Positions 27,936 through 42,100 of a stretch of 64,000 nucleotides of DNA are shown here, piece by piece. The notes below the pieces were generated by a model. That model was not told where the DNA came from. It was given only the letters and a program-made list of their open reading frames with translations, and made no database searches. Origin of the DNA: Ypsolopha sequella (taxonomy: Eukaryota > Arthropoda > Insecta > Lepidoptera > Ypsolophidae); the NCBI GenBank assembly GCA_934047225.1, contig OW204012.1, forward strand, positions 8,866,001 through 8,930,000. Direction: 5' to 3'. A program made the position numbers and the translations under genes. The first letter of the stretch is position 1, and each line of letters starts with the position of its first letter.

Positions 27936-29991
27936 TGTTCTTTTTGTATAGTTTTTGTTTTGTTTTGTTCTTTAAAGATTTGTTTCGCCCACCACGTTCT
28001 TAAATTTTGGGCGAAAAATAGAAGGTATTTTAGTTAATAAACACTCTTTTATTTTCGCTCAAAATGACCTAAGCCATTACCGCGTCCGAATGAGAGTGTC
28101 GATAACACCTAGGATGGAGAGTGCTTGCCCAGAAATCGGGAGAGTAAAAGCAGATGTGACGCGGTAATCAGTCTGTGTAGGATCCGCAAAATTTACGGAA
28201 GTCGGTAAGAGACGAATTACTGCAACGTAAGGTGAAATTTAATCAACCGCCCGAGATCAGGAACAATGTTACATGACCCTTCAGGTTAAATTAAAACACA
28301 AAAAAAAAATTTTTTTTGCTTCCGAATTGTATTGAACTAGTCCAGTTCGTATAGGAAAAAAACCCGTTCCTGATCGCTAACCGAGTATCCAGTATGAATT
28401 TGGGCGGTTGATTAAATTTCACCTTGGGTACCATGCAACTGTAGCCTAAGCATGAAAACATGTCTGTATAGTTGCGTTTCAAACTACATCAAAATCGTAT
28501 GGAATCTGAGAAACCGCTCCAAGCGGACAGTAGCGGAACTAACAGCTATATATGGCAACCTAAGTTTAGTTTCAAACCTTATCTATACATAATACACCTA
28601 TGCCACAGATTTTGGGGGGCCATGACCTCCATCGTAGCCCTCCCCCCCGTATCCACCAATGGCGGCGAGCGTATTTGTTGTAATCAGTGGTATCTCAGTT
28701 TACCCCAAAACGGGAGGGCGCCCCTATATTAATGCACCACAGGCTTAAAATAACAAAAATTATAAATATAAAAAAATATTAATAAATAAATTAGTGATTT
28801 ATATATAATAAAAATAAATTAGTATCCGGAAAATTATTATTAAAAACACAATAAGGTAAACATACAATTCTTTATTTCAAAAAAGTTTCAGTATTCGCTC
28901 TACGAACAAAAGAAACAATCAAATTTTGTCTCGTAAAAATTCACATGGTCTTATCATAAGACTTAACTAATAAAAATATATTTTACCACTTAAATTACGT
29001 AAATGCATTTGATTCTTTATATAAATTATATGAATGCCTATTGTTATTTACATTTATGTCTTTTAAATAAATTAATGAATTGAATAATAATAAAATGTAT
29101 TTTTTATACCTATCTATAATAACATTCTCTCTAGTTAAAGAAATCAAATTAAAATTTAATAGAAATAAATAAATAAGTATTTTATCTACCTACAGGAGTT
29201 GCTTACTATTAAAAATATGATTTTTTTACAATTTATTATATTTAAATTCGTTGCATTATCGTTATGAATCTTTTGAAATATATACGTTGTAGTCAAAAAA
29301 ATGAACACAAATAAATCTCAAAAAAATCTAACAAAAAGAGAATTACAAAAAATATATCACCAACATATTACCATTAGTTTAAAGCCTTAACTAACGTTAA
29401 ATTCGATATATCGACATGTTTAGAAAAAAATACTACATATTACTAATTTTTTCCCGATTTTCCAGGATAAACGTGAAAATTTGTGATTTATTCGTAAATA
29501 AAATAGATGAAAATTTTGAAAAAAAAGTATTTCATATTTCACTCTTTGACCTTAATATTTCGGCCGTTTGATACACGATTACTTGCATTTCCCTGCACCC
29601 AAAGTTACATAATTTAATTTGATTATTATTAGGTGTTTCGGACAATAAAACATAAACCAAAATAAACGTAAATTTTTAATATAAAACGGCCGTCATATTA
29701 AAAACCCATCCCAATATCTAGAAAATGCGAGTTTTCCGAACGGCCCGCTTTCCTTGAGCAAGAGTAAAATGAAAGCGTTGAGCATAGATTTTTCTGAATA
29801 CCGTCGCCTTAATAAAATACCTACTCGTAGTTTGTTCGAATTTAGTTTTCGGCCCTTCATACAGAGGTCAGCACTGTCTCTTAAACTAAACTGCCTTGTT
29901 ATTCCGTCAGAGGGCGCCAATTATAATTAGATACAATCGAATACTGTTTACAAAAAACAGGGAAAAGTGGACGGGAAAACGTCAAACGTTT
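27936..29991. other. Spacer between convergent PSMB4 and protease genes
   Basis: No gene seen. It contains a foldback MITE at 28229-28428 (ends GGTGAAATTTAATCAACCGC and its inverse), a one-ended copy of the AAGCATGAAAACATCTCC MITE at 28443-28590, and very AT-rich DNA from 28740 to 29700. Confidence 0.6.
28229..28428. mobile_element. 200 bp MITE with AAGGTGAAATTTAATCAACC ends
   Basis: The left AAGGTGAAATTTAATCAACC and right GGTTGATTAAATTTCACCTT are perfect 20 bp inverted termini. Inside, GATCAGGAAC pairs with GTTCCTGATC and a run of A and T sits at the centre. Confidence 0.75.
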
Positions 29992-30155
29992 TTAAAACTG
30001 CAGTATCTGGTTGATCCAGTCCCGGAACTCTGATATCCTGGTATAGACTCCGGGTTGGTTCGGCTCAGCGCACCCTATCCCCCACGAGATGACGCCACCG
30101 AGCACGAAGCGGTGGTCTCTGTCGCGCTGCACCACCATTGGGCCTCCGCTGTCGC
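29992..30155 (-). other. flz: Protease last exon: catalytic Ser, C-terminus
   Basis: Encodes the rest of GDSGGP, then [20 protein letters not shown] and the terminal helix [15 protein letters not shown], stop TAA region at 29992-29994. The intron enters within the Gly codon before the Asp of GDSGGP. Confidence 0.95.
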
Positions 30156-33100
30156 CTGAAATTATTTTCATTTTCGTTACTAAAAGTTCCACTAGAAATA
30201 TGTATACATACAGAGTGCTTGGTAATTCGACCTATTCCTTTAAAGGGATCATTTCCAACAAATAATGCCTATCAACTAGGGGTCGAAAATATATATATTT
30301 TTCAAGTAAAACACGTTGATATTTAAAAAATTACAAAATAAAAAAGGTTTTCTTTCCACTTAAGACCTTTTAATTCTGAGATTTTGGGAATTCAGGGCAC
30401 GTATTTTTTTTATAAATGATCAGTCATCTATCATTGATCCAGAAATATAATAAATAAGTGCTGAGAGAGGAATACCTAGTTATTTTTAAATTATTTATTT
30501 TTGGTTATTAGTTTGAAAACTAATATACAAACCTTCGTAGCTCGGAGACCACTCATTTTCGACACCTAGTTGATATTACTTAATTCGTTGGAAATGATCT
30601 CTAGTATAACACCTTTCAAGGATTAGGTCGAATTACCAAGCACTCTGTATAAAGAACCATAGTTTGGCCCTGACTCCGCACTGCGTTAATTCTATGGAAT
30701 CATAAAAACGCTAACGCACTCATGACTAACGCACTGTGAATAAAAAATTGTGTAGTTTATAGAACCATACAAATCTTCGCCATTGTTCGTGCTCTTGAAA
30801 ACGAGCCGAATCATGAATTGTAGTACCTTTTTAGAAACTATTTTACTATACAGAAAATAAGAGTAAAAGTCATTTTAGAACATGTGCAAAAAATCGGAAC
30901 ATTTTGGCTGTCTATAGGTGACCGGAAGTGAACAATTTGTCATTGGATGTTTAAAAATCAGAAATACGAATATGGAAATACGAACTTTGCCGAAGAGTGC
31001 CGACGAGTAGCGAAATTACCTACGCGCATTAGACATGCGAATTTTTTTTACTTGCTAGATTAATTATGGAAAATCTGCTAGCAATGAACTATTTTTACAT
31101 AGGATAGGTTTTATAGATAACGTCTGCGATGAGTTAAAATTTTAACTTTTGCTAAAAACGGCTGCTTTTGGCATTAGTTAAAATTATAGCTGTAAAAAGA
31201 CGTTGTCTCTGAAAAACTTCTAAAGTGGCAGCACTTTCACGTTTGTAGTTTTGTAATTTTGGTATAGGATGAGTTATTTACATTTATGTATATTTTGCTT
31301 CAGTAGCGCCATCTAGTTCAACAATTTCAGATTGGTCTCCTCTATTACCACCTTAAATGGTTCTAGTATATACGTTGTTGCTTTTTATTCGCAAAAACGT
31401 GCAGTGAGAAAACGCAGTGTTGTGTAGGCCGTCAGTGATGCGGAGAACTACTATAATCACAGCACAGATAGTAAGTCAGAAAATTAATATAAGTCGGGAA
31501 AATAGCAATTAACAAATTTCAGTCAGTACAGCTACTCGCCATTAGATGGCGCTACAATTGCCATTTAAAGCGAAATTTAATGATGTTGCGACGTTCACCT
31601 AGTACGTACTCGCAGTCGAAAATAGATGTCGCTATGACAAGCAACCAGACTTCAGAGATCCAATTTAATTGGGCATACCTTCACAACTGTCAGCACCACC
31701 CCGCCTCAGTCCAGCACAGATGAATATGTTGGGTATGTGCTCGTTGTATCCGGCCGCTTGGTACATGGCCTCGCACGCTGTGTTGTTGATCACTGGTACT
31801 TCAACCTCTTGCAGCACGCTTGGAAGAGGACCCTCTGAGGGGAGAACGCTGGTGTTAGTATAGAACCACGATTGTTGACGGAGCTTGTCAGGCAAGGGGG
31901 AGTTCAAAATCTCCGTAACGCTGATGTTTTTTTTTTTACAGTCATGCAGTCGTGCAATAACACGAAGGACTTTTAAAATGGCTATGTCAGTTTATCTATT
32001 TGACATGAAGATGCAGACTTATACTAAGACAAAAGGGAAATTACGGATGAGTCGACCCTAGCCTGTGACGTAGGCGATCTTCCCGACGTAGTTGTCGGGC
32101 ACGCACACAGGCAGGATGTTGGGCTGGAAGTTCACCGGCTCGTAGATCTGGTAACCGTACACTCACCATCATAAAGTCGTCCCCAGCCTGTGACGTAGGC
32201 GGTCTTCCCGACGTAGTTGTCATCGTTGTCGGGCACGCACACCGGAAGGATGTTGGGCTGGAAGTTCACCGGCTCGTAGATCTGGTAATCGTACACTCAC
32301 CATCATAAAGTCGTCCCCAGCCTGTGACGTAAGCGGTCTTCCCGACTTAGTTGTCATCGCTTACAGGCACGCACACTGGCAGGTTGTAGGGCTGGAAGTT
32401 CACCGGCTCATAGTTCTGGTAACCGTACACTCACCATCATAAAGTCGTCCCCAGCCTGTGACGTAGGCGGTCTTCCCGACGTAGTTGTCATCGTTGTCGG
32501 GCACGCACACAGGAAGGATGTTGGGCTGGAAGTTCACCGGCTCGTAGATCTGGTAACCATACACTCACCATCATAAAGTCGTCCCCAGCCCGTGACGTAG
32601 GCGGTCTTCCCGACCTAGTTGTCATCGTTTACAGGCACGCACACTGGCAGGATGTTGGGCTGGAAGTTCACCGGCTCGTAGTTCTGGTAATCGTACACTC
32701 ACCATCATAAAGTCGTCCCCAGCCCGTGACGTAGGCGGTCTTCCCGACGTAGTTGTCATCGTTGTCGGGCACGCACACAGGAAGGATGTTGGGCTGGAAG
32801 TTCACCGGCTCGTAGAATCTGGAAATAGAGAGCATACTCAGTTTTGAGAATACGCATTTTGGATTTTTGTCAGTTGTCTGCAGTTTGTAAACGATTTTAA
32901 CAGCTATGACGCTGCAATAAGAGTTATAGGCAAGGGTTGCTTTTGCTTGTTATGCTGGTCAATATATATTCAAAGGAATTTCAGGAGATCATTTTTTTCA
33001 CGCTGTATTGAATAAAAAGTTCTGTCTAGGTGTTCCGAGTGTATACTATCGTAGTCACAGTGTCACAGCGTTTATCTTTGCCGTTCAGCAAAAACTCATC

Positions 33101-36100
33101 GGTGCCTTGTCGGACAGGACTTGAACTCGGGTCTCAAGATTGAGAGCTAACGTTTTACCGACTACGTCAGAATCAGAGTGGCCTATTTATAAGATAAATT
33201 TGAAAATGGACGGTGTGTCAAGGAATTTGTTATTTTAATCCGGTATTTGGATAAAATTTATGTTTTATGTTTTATCTTTAATTTATTAGATTTATTTTGT
33301 TATCCACAGTTTTCATAATATGTACGATCAAATGGATCCGAGTCACGGTTAAAAACTTACAAATTGTTTTTTTTCAGATTTCATAAAAAATTCCGTCAAA
33401 TCATCTCAATTCAGTCCTAAATCATGCCGTGTGTTCATCACCAAATATAGCTTTGAAAGTACACATTATCTGAACCTACCAGACCGTATCATTTCTTGTC
33501 TTCCGCATTTGTAAGTAGACGTCTGTGGACGACTGCAGAAAATTGTAGGGTGCTAAGTACTTAGTAAACTTTTTTCCCATTAAAATGATAGAAATTATTT
33601 TATCTACACTCATATCGAAAAACCCTGATTAAGAACTCAAAAATAGTGCACAATGACATTTTTTACGAACGTTTTTTTATGCAGAAAAATAATTAAAAAC
33701 AGTTTTCTTAATAAAATAATGCTCTTCAATTTTTTTTTCTGCTTTAAACGTACACTTCTCAGAACATTTAAAAAATGTTCTGTGGTACACTTACACTAAG
33801 TAGGAAGGAAAAGGGAACTAATTCTATACCGCCATGATGACTGGGGTTTTAATATCTTATACCAAAGAGGTTTTATGCATTAGGTTAACGAGGTTAGGTA
33901 GTTAGGTTGTAAGGAGGTTACAGTTTAATTTATTTTCGGCCATTTTTATCTATGGTGAGCAGTGAGTATGTAGGGGTCACAGGGGTCATGACCCCCTCTA
34001 AAATCAGCCACGCTGATTCCAAAATCTCCTAAGACTTAACGGTTTAGGAACATTTTGAATAGATTATCTAAGCAATGGAAGTAGTAAAAAGTAGAAAAAA
34101 TTCAAAAGATATATAGGTAATTAAAATAATTAAAAAATGCGATACTTGAGCCAAGATAACCTCTCCCAAAATCGAAGGGTGCGAGCGCGCCTGATGGTGA
34201 GGCGGGTGAACTATTGCATTTTGGTTGGTATGCGCTTTGGCGCCATGGTGTACGGAGAAATTTTACATAATATTTTGTAAGAAAACAGTTAAATTAAATT
34301 TTAGTGAGATATATTTCGGGCCACTCGGGCCCGGCATCAGTCACAATTGTGACTGATGCCGGGCCCGAGTGGCCCGAAATATATCTCACTAAAATTTAAT
34401 TTAACTGTTTTCTTATGTAATTATAATAATTTAAAAGACTAAGGGTCAACTTTCAATATTTATTTACATAATATTTTGGGGTCAAAAGTTTCGTTTTCGT
34501 CTAAGAGTGAGTTATAACGATAATAATTTGACTACACCTGACATTCTGAAAACGGCAACGAAAAGGATAAACCATCTTTTTCAAGCTTGATGTTATTATC
34601 AATGATTTTTGGACTGAATGTTTCCAACCTATTGCATGAGTGTGTATAAAGTAGTGTATGAAACTACACATAATTAGGTATTAAAACACTCGTGTGTTAT
34701 TATCTATTGCATGAGTGTGTATAAAGTAGTGTATGAAACTACACATAATTAGGTATTAAAACACTCGTGTATACCATTAAAAATGTATGTGCCAGTTTCA
34801 TAAACTACTATAAAACTGTTAGCCAACAGACTGGACAGATTGGCTATAAAACATGTTTATAAAAATTACAATAAAGCACAAATTGTCGGAAAATAATAGG
34901 TCTTTACCTATGAAATTGCCGAAATTTTCTTTAAAACTATTTTCTTGGGTTTTTGGCTGCGTTGATAACTTTTTCCATCTTTTTTTTTATCCTCGGAGGG
35001 CTTTAGCCTTTTGGCGTCAAATAATCAAGATCTACTAAAGATACATTATTATTGCGCATATAAATCTTTGCAACTACAATACTCCACTCCAACATTAGAA
35101 AGATTTTGGTTTTTAAAAGGTAAAACGTACTGTACGGAGCAAACAAAGGATTACAGCCCCTTTATTTTGGTATATTTAGGATTTATTATATTGTATTTTT
35201 TAATAACCAAAATCTTTCTAATATTATCTGGAATGATGTATACTTTTCTCGAAAACGAGCCGCATCATAAATTGTAAGAGTAATTGGAAACTAAAAGAGA
35301 AAATAAGAGTCAAAGTAATTTTAGAACATGTGCAAAAAATCGGAACCGGAAGCAATTATGGGTGTCATTTTGGCCGTCTATATGGCCACCATAGTTGGGT
35401 CAGAGAATATAAAGTATTAGGTATTTAGTGCAACATCTTGTATGGGAACCGTTTGAAATTGGACTATGAGCTCATATTTGGCACATTTGTTCCATAGGTG
35501 GTCCCGAGTGGATTTAGCCCGGGAGGCCTCGAGAGGCATTTCCGGGGTGGCGAGGAGCGGGGGGGGGGAAGTTTGATTCCGCCGCGCTCCTTTTTGAGTC
35601 ATATAGCTCTCTAAGTGTACGTACCCATGGCAAGTTTGATATCATTTTCGGATAAATGAAATATGATAAACTCATTTCTAATTAAAAAAAAACGTCTCTC
35701 CATACAAAAAAAAAAAAATATTTGGTAAAAATCTGTTAATCGTGAACAATTTTTTTTCACATAATGGTCGTTTTCATCTAATTTAATCGAATCTAATTAA
35801 ATTTAATCATTGAAAACCGAAGTGTGCGAATGCATTCAACCGGGAGGGCGGGTTTTGAGCCGCGCCGGCACCGCCGCGCGGGGTCATTGAATCGGTATAA
35901 TTTTATCGAAGGGTTACCGGTAAAGTCGCACAAGTATTGCGCATTTCAGAAGTGTTGATCACAATTCACAGACCACTTAGTGTATCAGTGTATGTATGTA
36001 CTTACTATTGTATTTACCTTATTGTATGCTTGGGATATCTCTGATGGATAAAATTCGAAACGAAGATATCCGTCAGAGATCGAAGGTGATCGACATAGCC

Positions 36101-39100
36101 TGCCGAATCAGTAAGTTGAAGTGGCAGTGGACTAGCCATATTTATCGCCGACGTGATAACCGTTGGGGCCGTAAGGCATTGGAATGGAGACCACGTACAG
36201 CAAAGCGCAGCGTAGATCGCCCTCGTGCCCGCAGATAGTCGTTCATAAACTCACACCGAGTTGGGTTTCCTACCCGGGTCGCAACACTAACCCGTTCAAA
36301 AATGAACTCGTGTCTCAACACCGACCGTTCAAAAATGGCAGTGTCGCTACACTGGTGTCGAATTTTTCAACATCAACTCTGAGCAGGGTTCGCAAGGTTC
36401 GTATAGGCTCCAAACGTCACCTGACATTCACGTAAATTTTCGTAAATGAAATGACGTTAATTTTTGTACAGAGGGGGTCTTCTCAACGTTATAGTTGATA
36501 TATTTACGTTCAATTTCGTACAGAGAAGGTCCTCTCAACGTTATTATACTAAATATAATGCAAAAATGACAACTGACGTTTGGAGTGTCGCTACACGACG
36601 AAACCCGTTCAAAAACTCAGCGTTACAACCCCAGTGTTCCTACCCAGCTCAGGGTTATTTAATGAACGCACTTCTGGACTGACGATCTGAAGAACGTTGC
36701 GGGTGGCGGCTGGATGAGGATGACTGAGGACCGTCAAGAGTGGCGAAATATTGGGGAGGCCTATGTCCAGCAGTGGACGAATACGGGCTGATGGATGGAT
36801 GGATTGGGTCCAATCCCCAAGTGATTGGTGTTGAAGTCAGTCTAAACCAATATTTATATTTTTGCAAACTTGCCTTATAACTAAAAACTATAATATATAT
36901 AGTTTTAACAATATATACTATAACTAAAATATACGTAGTAACAAAAATATCCCGGTGGATGATTTTCCGTTGTTCTCGTTTTTTCTCTCTTTGATCAGCC
37001 CCCCTATTCTGTATCTTTAGTTGCCAACTGCACGAGGTGCCTATCATCAAAAACAAGAGATAAGCAAGTGGAATCCCAGTATGTCTTCCTACACATCTGT
37101 AGAAGAACTAGAACAAGGAGCCATGGAGCTGGAAAAGGTACTAATACAGGCCTACCACAAATCCTGTCCATTGAAGGACCTACCAGAAAGCAAAGGTCAA
37201 ATCTGGTGGAATAAAGAATTAAAAAAAATGAGGAAAAAGACTCGCAAAGCTATGAGAACAGCCTTGAAAAAGGATGACGATCATAGCTGGGTTGAATACA
37301 GAAAGTTACGAAATGAATATAGTAAGACGTGTACAAACGAAAGTAGAAAAAGCTGGAGACAATACTGTAAAGAAATAAACAATTACTCTGAAGCAGCACG
37401 TCTTGTGAAACTGCTCGCTAGTGACAAGATGTGCCAACTTGGAAGTATAAAAGTAGGAGAGCAAGTGGTAACTGAACCTCGTAAAGTCTTGGAAACTATG
37501 CTCAAGACCCACTTTCCGGGGTGTAAAGAAACCATTGAAGAAGAAAATGAACAAATAACGAACATGGCATGGATGAACTGCTCGGACGTTATTAAACTAG
37601 AAGAAGTAGAATGGGCAATCAAATCTTTCGCTCCTTACAAGTCTGCAGGGCCGGATGGTATACTTCCGGCTCTACTGCAACATGCATGCAGATTCATAGG
37701 TAAAAGTCTGATTGAACTGTACCAAAGCAGCATTAGGCTAGGACATATACCTCGAAACTGGAGGAAAGTTGAAGCAGTCTTCTTGCCAAAACCTGGGAAA
37801 AAGACATATCAAGAAGCCAAGGCATACAGGAGCATAAGTTTATCCTCATTTGTATTAAAAACACTAGAGAAAATAATAGATAAGAACATTAGGAACAAAA
37901 TAAAAGAAAGTGGATCTCCGTTACATGCTAATCAACATGCATATATGGCGGGGAAGTCCACGGAGACTGCACTTCACAGTATCACTATTAAGATTGAGCG
38001 TGCTATTGAAAACAAAGAATATGCCCTCGCGTGTTTCTTCGATGTAGAAGGAGCATTTGACAGGGCAACATTTGGAGCAATAGAAGCATCGCTCAAAAGG
38101 GAGGGCATTGACGAAGCAATAGTCAGATGGGTAATTAAAATGCTAGAAAACAGAGTCATAACTGCACATCTAGCAGGAGAAACCTATACTATAAAAGCAG
38201 GAAGAGGGTTTCCGCAAGGAGGGTGTCTATCCCCTCTAATGTGGTGCCTCCTGATAGATTCAATAATAACAGTCATTAATAGAATGTACATTTATTTACA
38301 AGTGTACTCGGATGATGGAATTATTATGATAGTAGGAAAAGACTTAAGCACGGTGAGATCTCGGATGATCACCGCAATAAGAAAAGTGTTGGACTGGTGT
38401 GAAGATAAAGGACTTGATCTAAATCCCAGTAAAACTAAACTAGTTCTCTTCACAAACAAGAGGAAGCCTAAGGAACTACAACCTATCAAATTGAAGGGCA
38501 CAGTTCTAGAAGAAGTTAAAGAAATAAAGTACCTTGGAGTGATTTTCGACCACAAACTGAAATTTGACACTCACGTTAGATCACAATGTAGTAAAGTCAT
38601 AAGAACACTTTTCCAATGTAGAAGGGCAGTGGGTAGTAAATGGGGTCTGACGCCTAGCATAATGCACTGGATATACAAGGCCATCATTCTACCACGAGTG
38701 CTTTATGGAGCAATTGTATGGTGGCCAAGAACAGACATACAATCCACAAGAAAAGAGCTAGACAAGGTGCAAAGATTGGCATGCCTCATGGTCACTGGAG
38801 CCCTGAGAACAACTCCAACCAGGGCTCTGGAAGTGATAATAGGCCTAAATCCCTTGCACATTGAGGTCAAAAAGAGAGCTACCGAGCAATGGTACAGAAT
38901 GAAAATAAACAAAGAGTGGAAGGGCAACTTTATGGATAAAGGGCATGCCTCCATAGCAGATAAATCAGGCTGTAATTTCGAAATGCTCCTTGCCAATAAC
39001 GACCTGATAAAGAAAGAAATATTATTCGATAAAAAATATCGCATACATATAGGAGCCAGAGAAGACTGGGAATTACCGACAGACCGACCGAGCATTAATT

Positions 39101-42100
39101 GCTATACGGACGGCTCAAGGAAAGGTAGTACAGGACTAGCAGGAGCTGGTGTCTTTATATCTGATAAAGATGAAGAAGAAGGAAGCGTATCCTACTCACT
39201 AGGTACCTTGGCTACCGTATTTCAGGCAGAAACATTTGCCATCATGGAATGCGCCAGTATGGTACTCTCAAGGTCGGACATAAACGAGAAAACAGTCATT
39301 ATTTACTCGGACAGCCAAGCAGCACTTCTTGCGCTTAAAAATCCAGTAAATAAATCGGCTCTAGTAAGAGAGTGTAAAAATACACTCAATAAGCTAGGTG
39401 AAAAAACTGAAACAATAGTAGCCTGGGTCCCAGGACATCAAGGAGTTGAAGGTAATGAAAAAGCAGATGAATTAGCTAGAGAAGGTGCAGAGGATAGGTT
39501 CATTGGACCTGAACCTAGGCTCCCTATTCCGGCAAACGTCACTAATAAGGTAATAAGCCGTCTGGCTTCAGCAGAATCAGCAGATGAATGGAGGAACATT
39601 GAGGGCTGTCGACAGTCGAAAATGTTTCTCTCGACTATCGTCTACAAAAAAGTAAGGTACACTCTTAATCTAAGTAGAATCAATCTAGGTACGTTGGTGG
39701 GTATTCTAACTGGCCACTGTAGGCTGAACAGACATCTGTCAATAATGAAGGTACAGGAGGACTCCTCTTGCCCGCACTGCGGCGAGGAGGAAACGAGTAA
39801 GCACTACTTAGGTGAATGCTTTATATATTCTAGCCTAAGATGGGAAGTATTTGGTAATGATCACATTAAAGAAGAAGACCTCAAGTACCTTGGGTGCTCA
39901 GACATATTAAGATATATTAAGAGAAGTGGAAGATTTGAGGAGGGAATGCAACTGGGACAATAGGATACCAAAGCTCCAAGCAATGGGAACTGGATGGAAT
40001 AGCTCCAACTGGAGAGCCGACCATCCGCCTGTGCCCAGCAGGCGTCCCACCTCTAAATCATCATCATCATCAAAAACATAGCTAAAAACTGAAATTTCAA
40101 AATTGCCTTTAGTGGGTATTGAACTATTAACAATCTGTGTCGTCACTTCAAGTGCGAACATATCCTTAGACAATCGGAATTCGATAGTATATCTATGTTT
40201 TTGATGATAGACACCCAGTCCAGAAGGCAACCAGAGATACACAATAGGCCCGCTGGTCTCATTTTCCTCAATAAAATACGTATTTAAATTTATAGGTAGG
40301 TACCTAAACAGGTAAAGAAAAAATAATTATGTACAATTTTGTCGTTAAATTTAAGGTCGTCTACATATATACTCACGTCAACTAACCCAATGGCAGTTCT
40401 TATTGCGCTGTCAATACAGTCTAATTTCGTCTAAAAATTGATAGTGCACATGCAGGCAATCTTAGAAAAATTCCAAGCAAACAATTTATACCGAAAGGTT
40501 TTCATAGAATTTAGGTTTAATTTTGAGTTACTTTTTGTCGTCTGTCGTGTCGTGTGCTTAAGAACCCGCTACAAATCGTACTTCATACATATCTAAAAAC
40601 CATAATAGCTCGCAAAAGTAGAACAATTAAATCAAATAAATTTTAGGCTTTAATTTAGACAATCAATATAAAGTGGTGTATGTCCCTGATTTTTTTACAA
40701 ACATCGCGTTAAGACCAGAAAAATATTTAAAATAATGGGTTTTCGCCCTAAAATCGAGTACTTTTACAAGGCTTCGTTAAGTTACTTATGAACATTTAAC
40801 AAGCAAAGTAAGCAAATACACCACTTGGGAGTATCATCAATATTCTAATTAATTAAAACAGAATAAAAAATAACAAGTAATCGAGGCACAATTAAGGTAT
40901 TCGGAAATAATTATTATTTCTAACGCAAAGGGCGAGACTCGCCCAGCACAGTTCGAACGCGGCGTGGGGTAAAGCGTGAGGCGCTTGTTTAGATCAGCCA
41001 GCCAAATATGCGCTTTATTGTCGCGATACGTCTCGCTTCACATCAGAGTTGGCGTCGTCCTGCACCGGGTTCTGAAGCATGTAGCATATGTATTATACCT
41101 GCATATCACAGTAGTTGTTTTCGAAATGAGCTGCACAAAAACAATCAAAACAAAAACTTCCAAGTGTTTTCCCCGTCCTCTAAAACCAAAAAAGAACGCA
41201 GCAAAAAAAAAACCGCCTCATTTTCCTCTATAAAAATTTAGTGCATTCTAAATTCAAACCCTGATCGATCCGAGATGCACGAAAAAGGTTTCAAAAATGG
41301 ATGCGACATACCTGAGCAGAGCTAAGTCGTATTCGAAAGTGGCGGGGTCGAAGTGCGGATGGCTGGCGACGATTTGGACGCGTCTCTCGGCGAAGCCGTA
41401 CGGCTCTTCCTCATTAGCCAGGTCGTGCTCGCCCAGGCGGACCAGCAGCTCTGATGGTGGAACACTTGAAAGAAAAGTTAAATATTAATCGTAGTTCTTC
41501 GTTGTTACACAATTCCGTTACAGTACAATGCTTGAAAATACGATTCATTTCACTTTACGTAAAGTTTCAAGACGTGATGGCTTCGATAACTTAATATATT
41601 TGTTCCAAGTTCATGTAAAGGTTCAAGACCTGATGGCATTGATAACTTAAATTTTTTCCAAGTTCATGTAAAGGTTTAAGACGTGATGCCATCGATATTA
41701 TCCCCGCGTTTCCTCGAATACCCCGGCATTGGCAGTGGCGGAAAAAATTCTCGCTTGTCCGTGTAAGATGTCTAATGGATAAGTGGTCTGTGTGTAAAAA
41801 AGGACCAAAAGGACAGAAATTGTAACAAAGTGTAACAATATTTTCTTCGTATTTCCAGATATTACCGGTAGCCGTTTGGCAACGGCGTAATAGAATCACG
41901 GGAAAAATATACCGTACTTTGTCTATATTTATAAATTATTTGCGTAAAATAAACGAGATTCGTAGCAAATGTCAACGACTTGTGCAAGAATTTTCTACTG
42001 TTATATATTTGTATCCTAATTGTCAACAAACGCGGCTCAAACCGTAGGGAAATTCCGAAAATAATATATTTTATTATATTATGCAGACTTCCAATTTAAG

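Larger units (their letters stand above)
36998..40248 (-). mobile_element. GTTGCC/ATCAAAAACATAG MITE, copy split by a LINE
   Basis: Left part 36998-37055 and right part 40066-40248 together equal the intact copy at 60675-60917 read in the opposite direction, including CTATTCTGTATCT, GTTGCCAACT and, at the other end, GGCAACCAGAGATACA. The intact copy serves as the empty-site reference for the LINE inserted at 37056. Confidence 0.85.

Noticed and set aside
32041..32820. Regularly spaced repeats that might suggest a CRISPR-like array or mutually exclusive exons
   Set aside because: Units are 134 bp with no unique spacers, so not CRISPR. Mutually exclusive exon use is unlikely because the extra copies are frameshifted, some have stops and gaps are 19 bp.
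41447..41453. Nearer AG acceptor for the catalytic Asp exon
   Set aside because: It breaks the phase with the preceding exon, while TTTCAAG at 41465 keeps the frame and the VPPSE residues.
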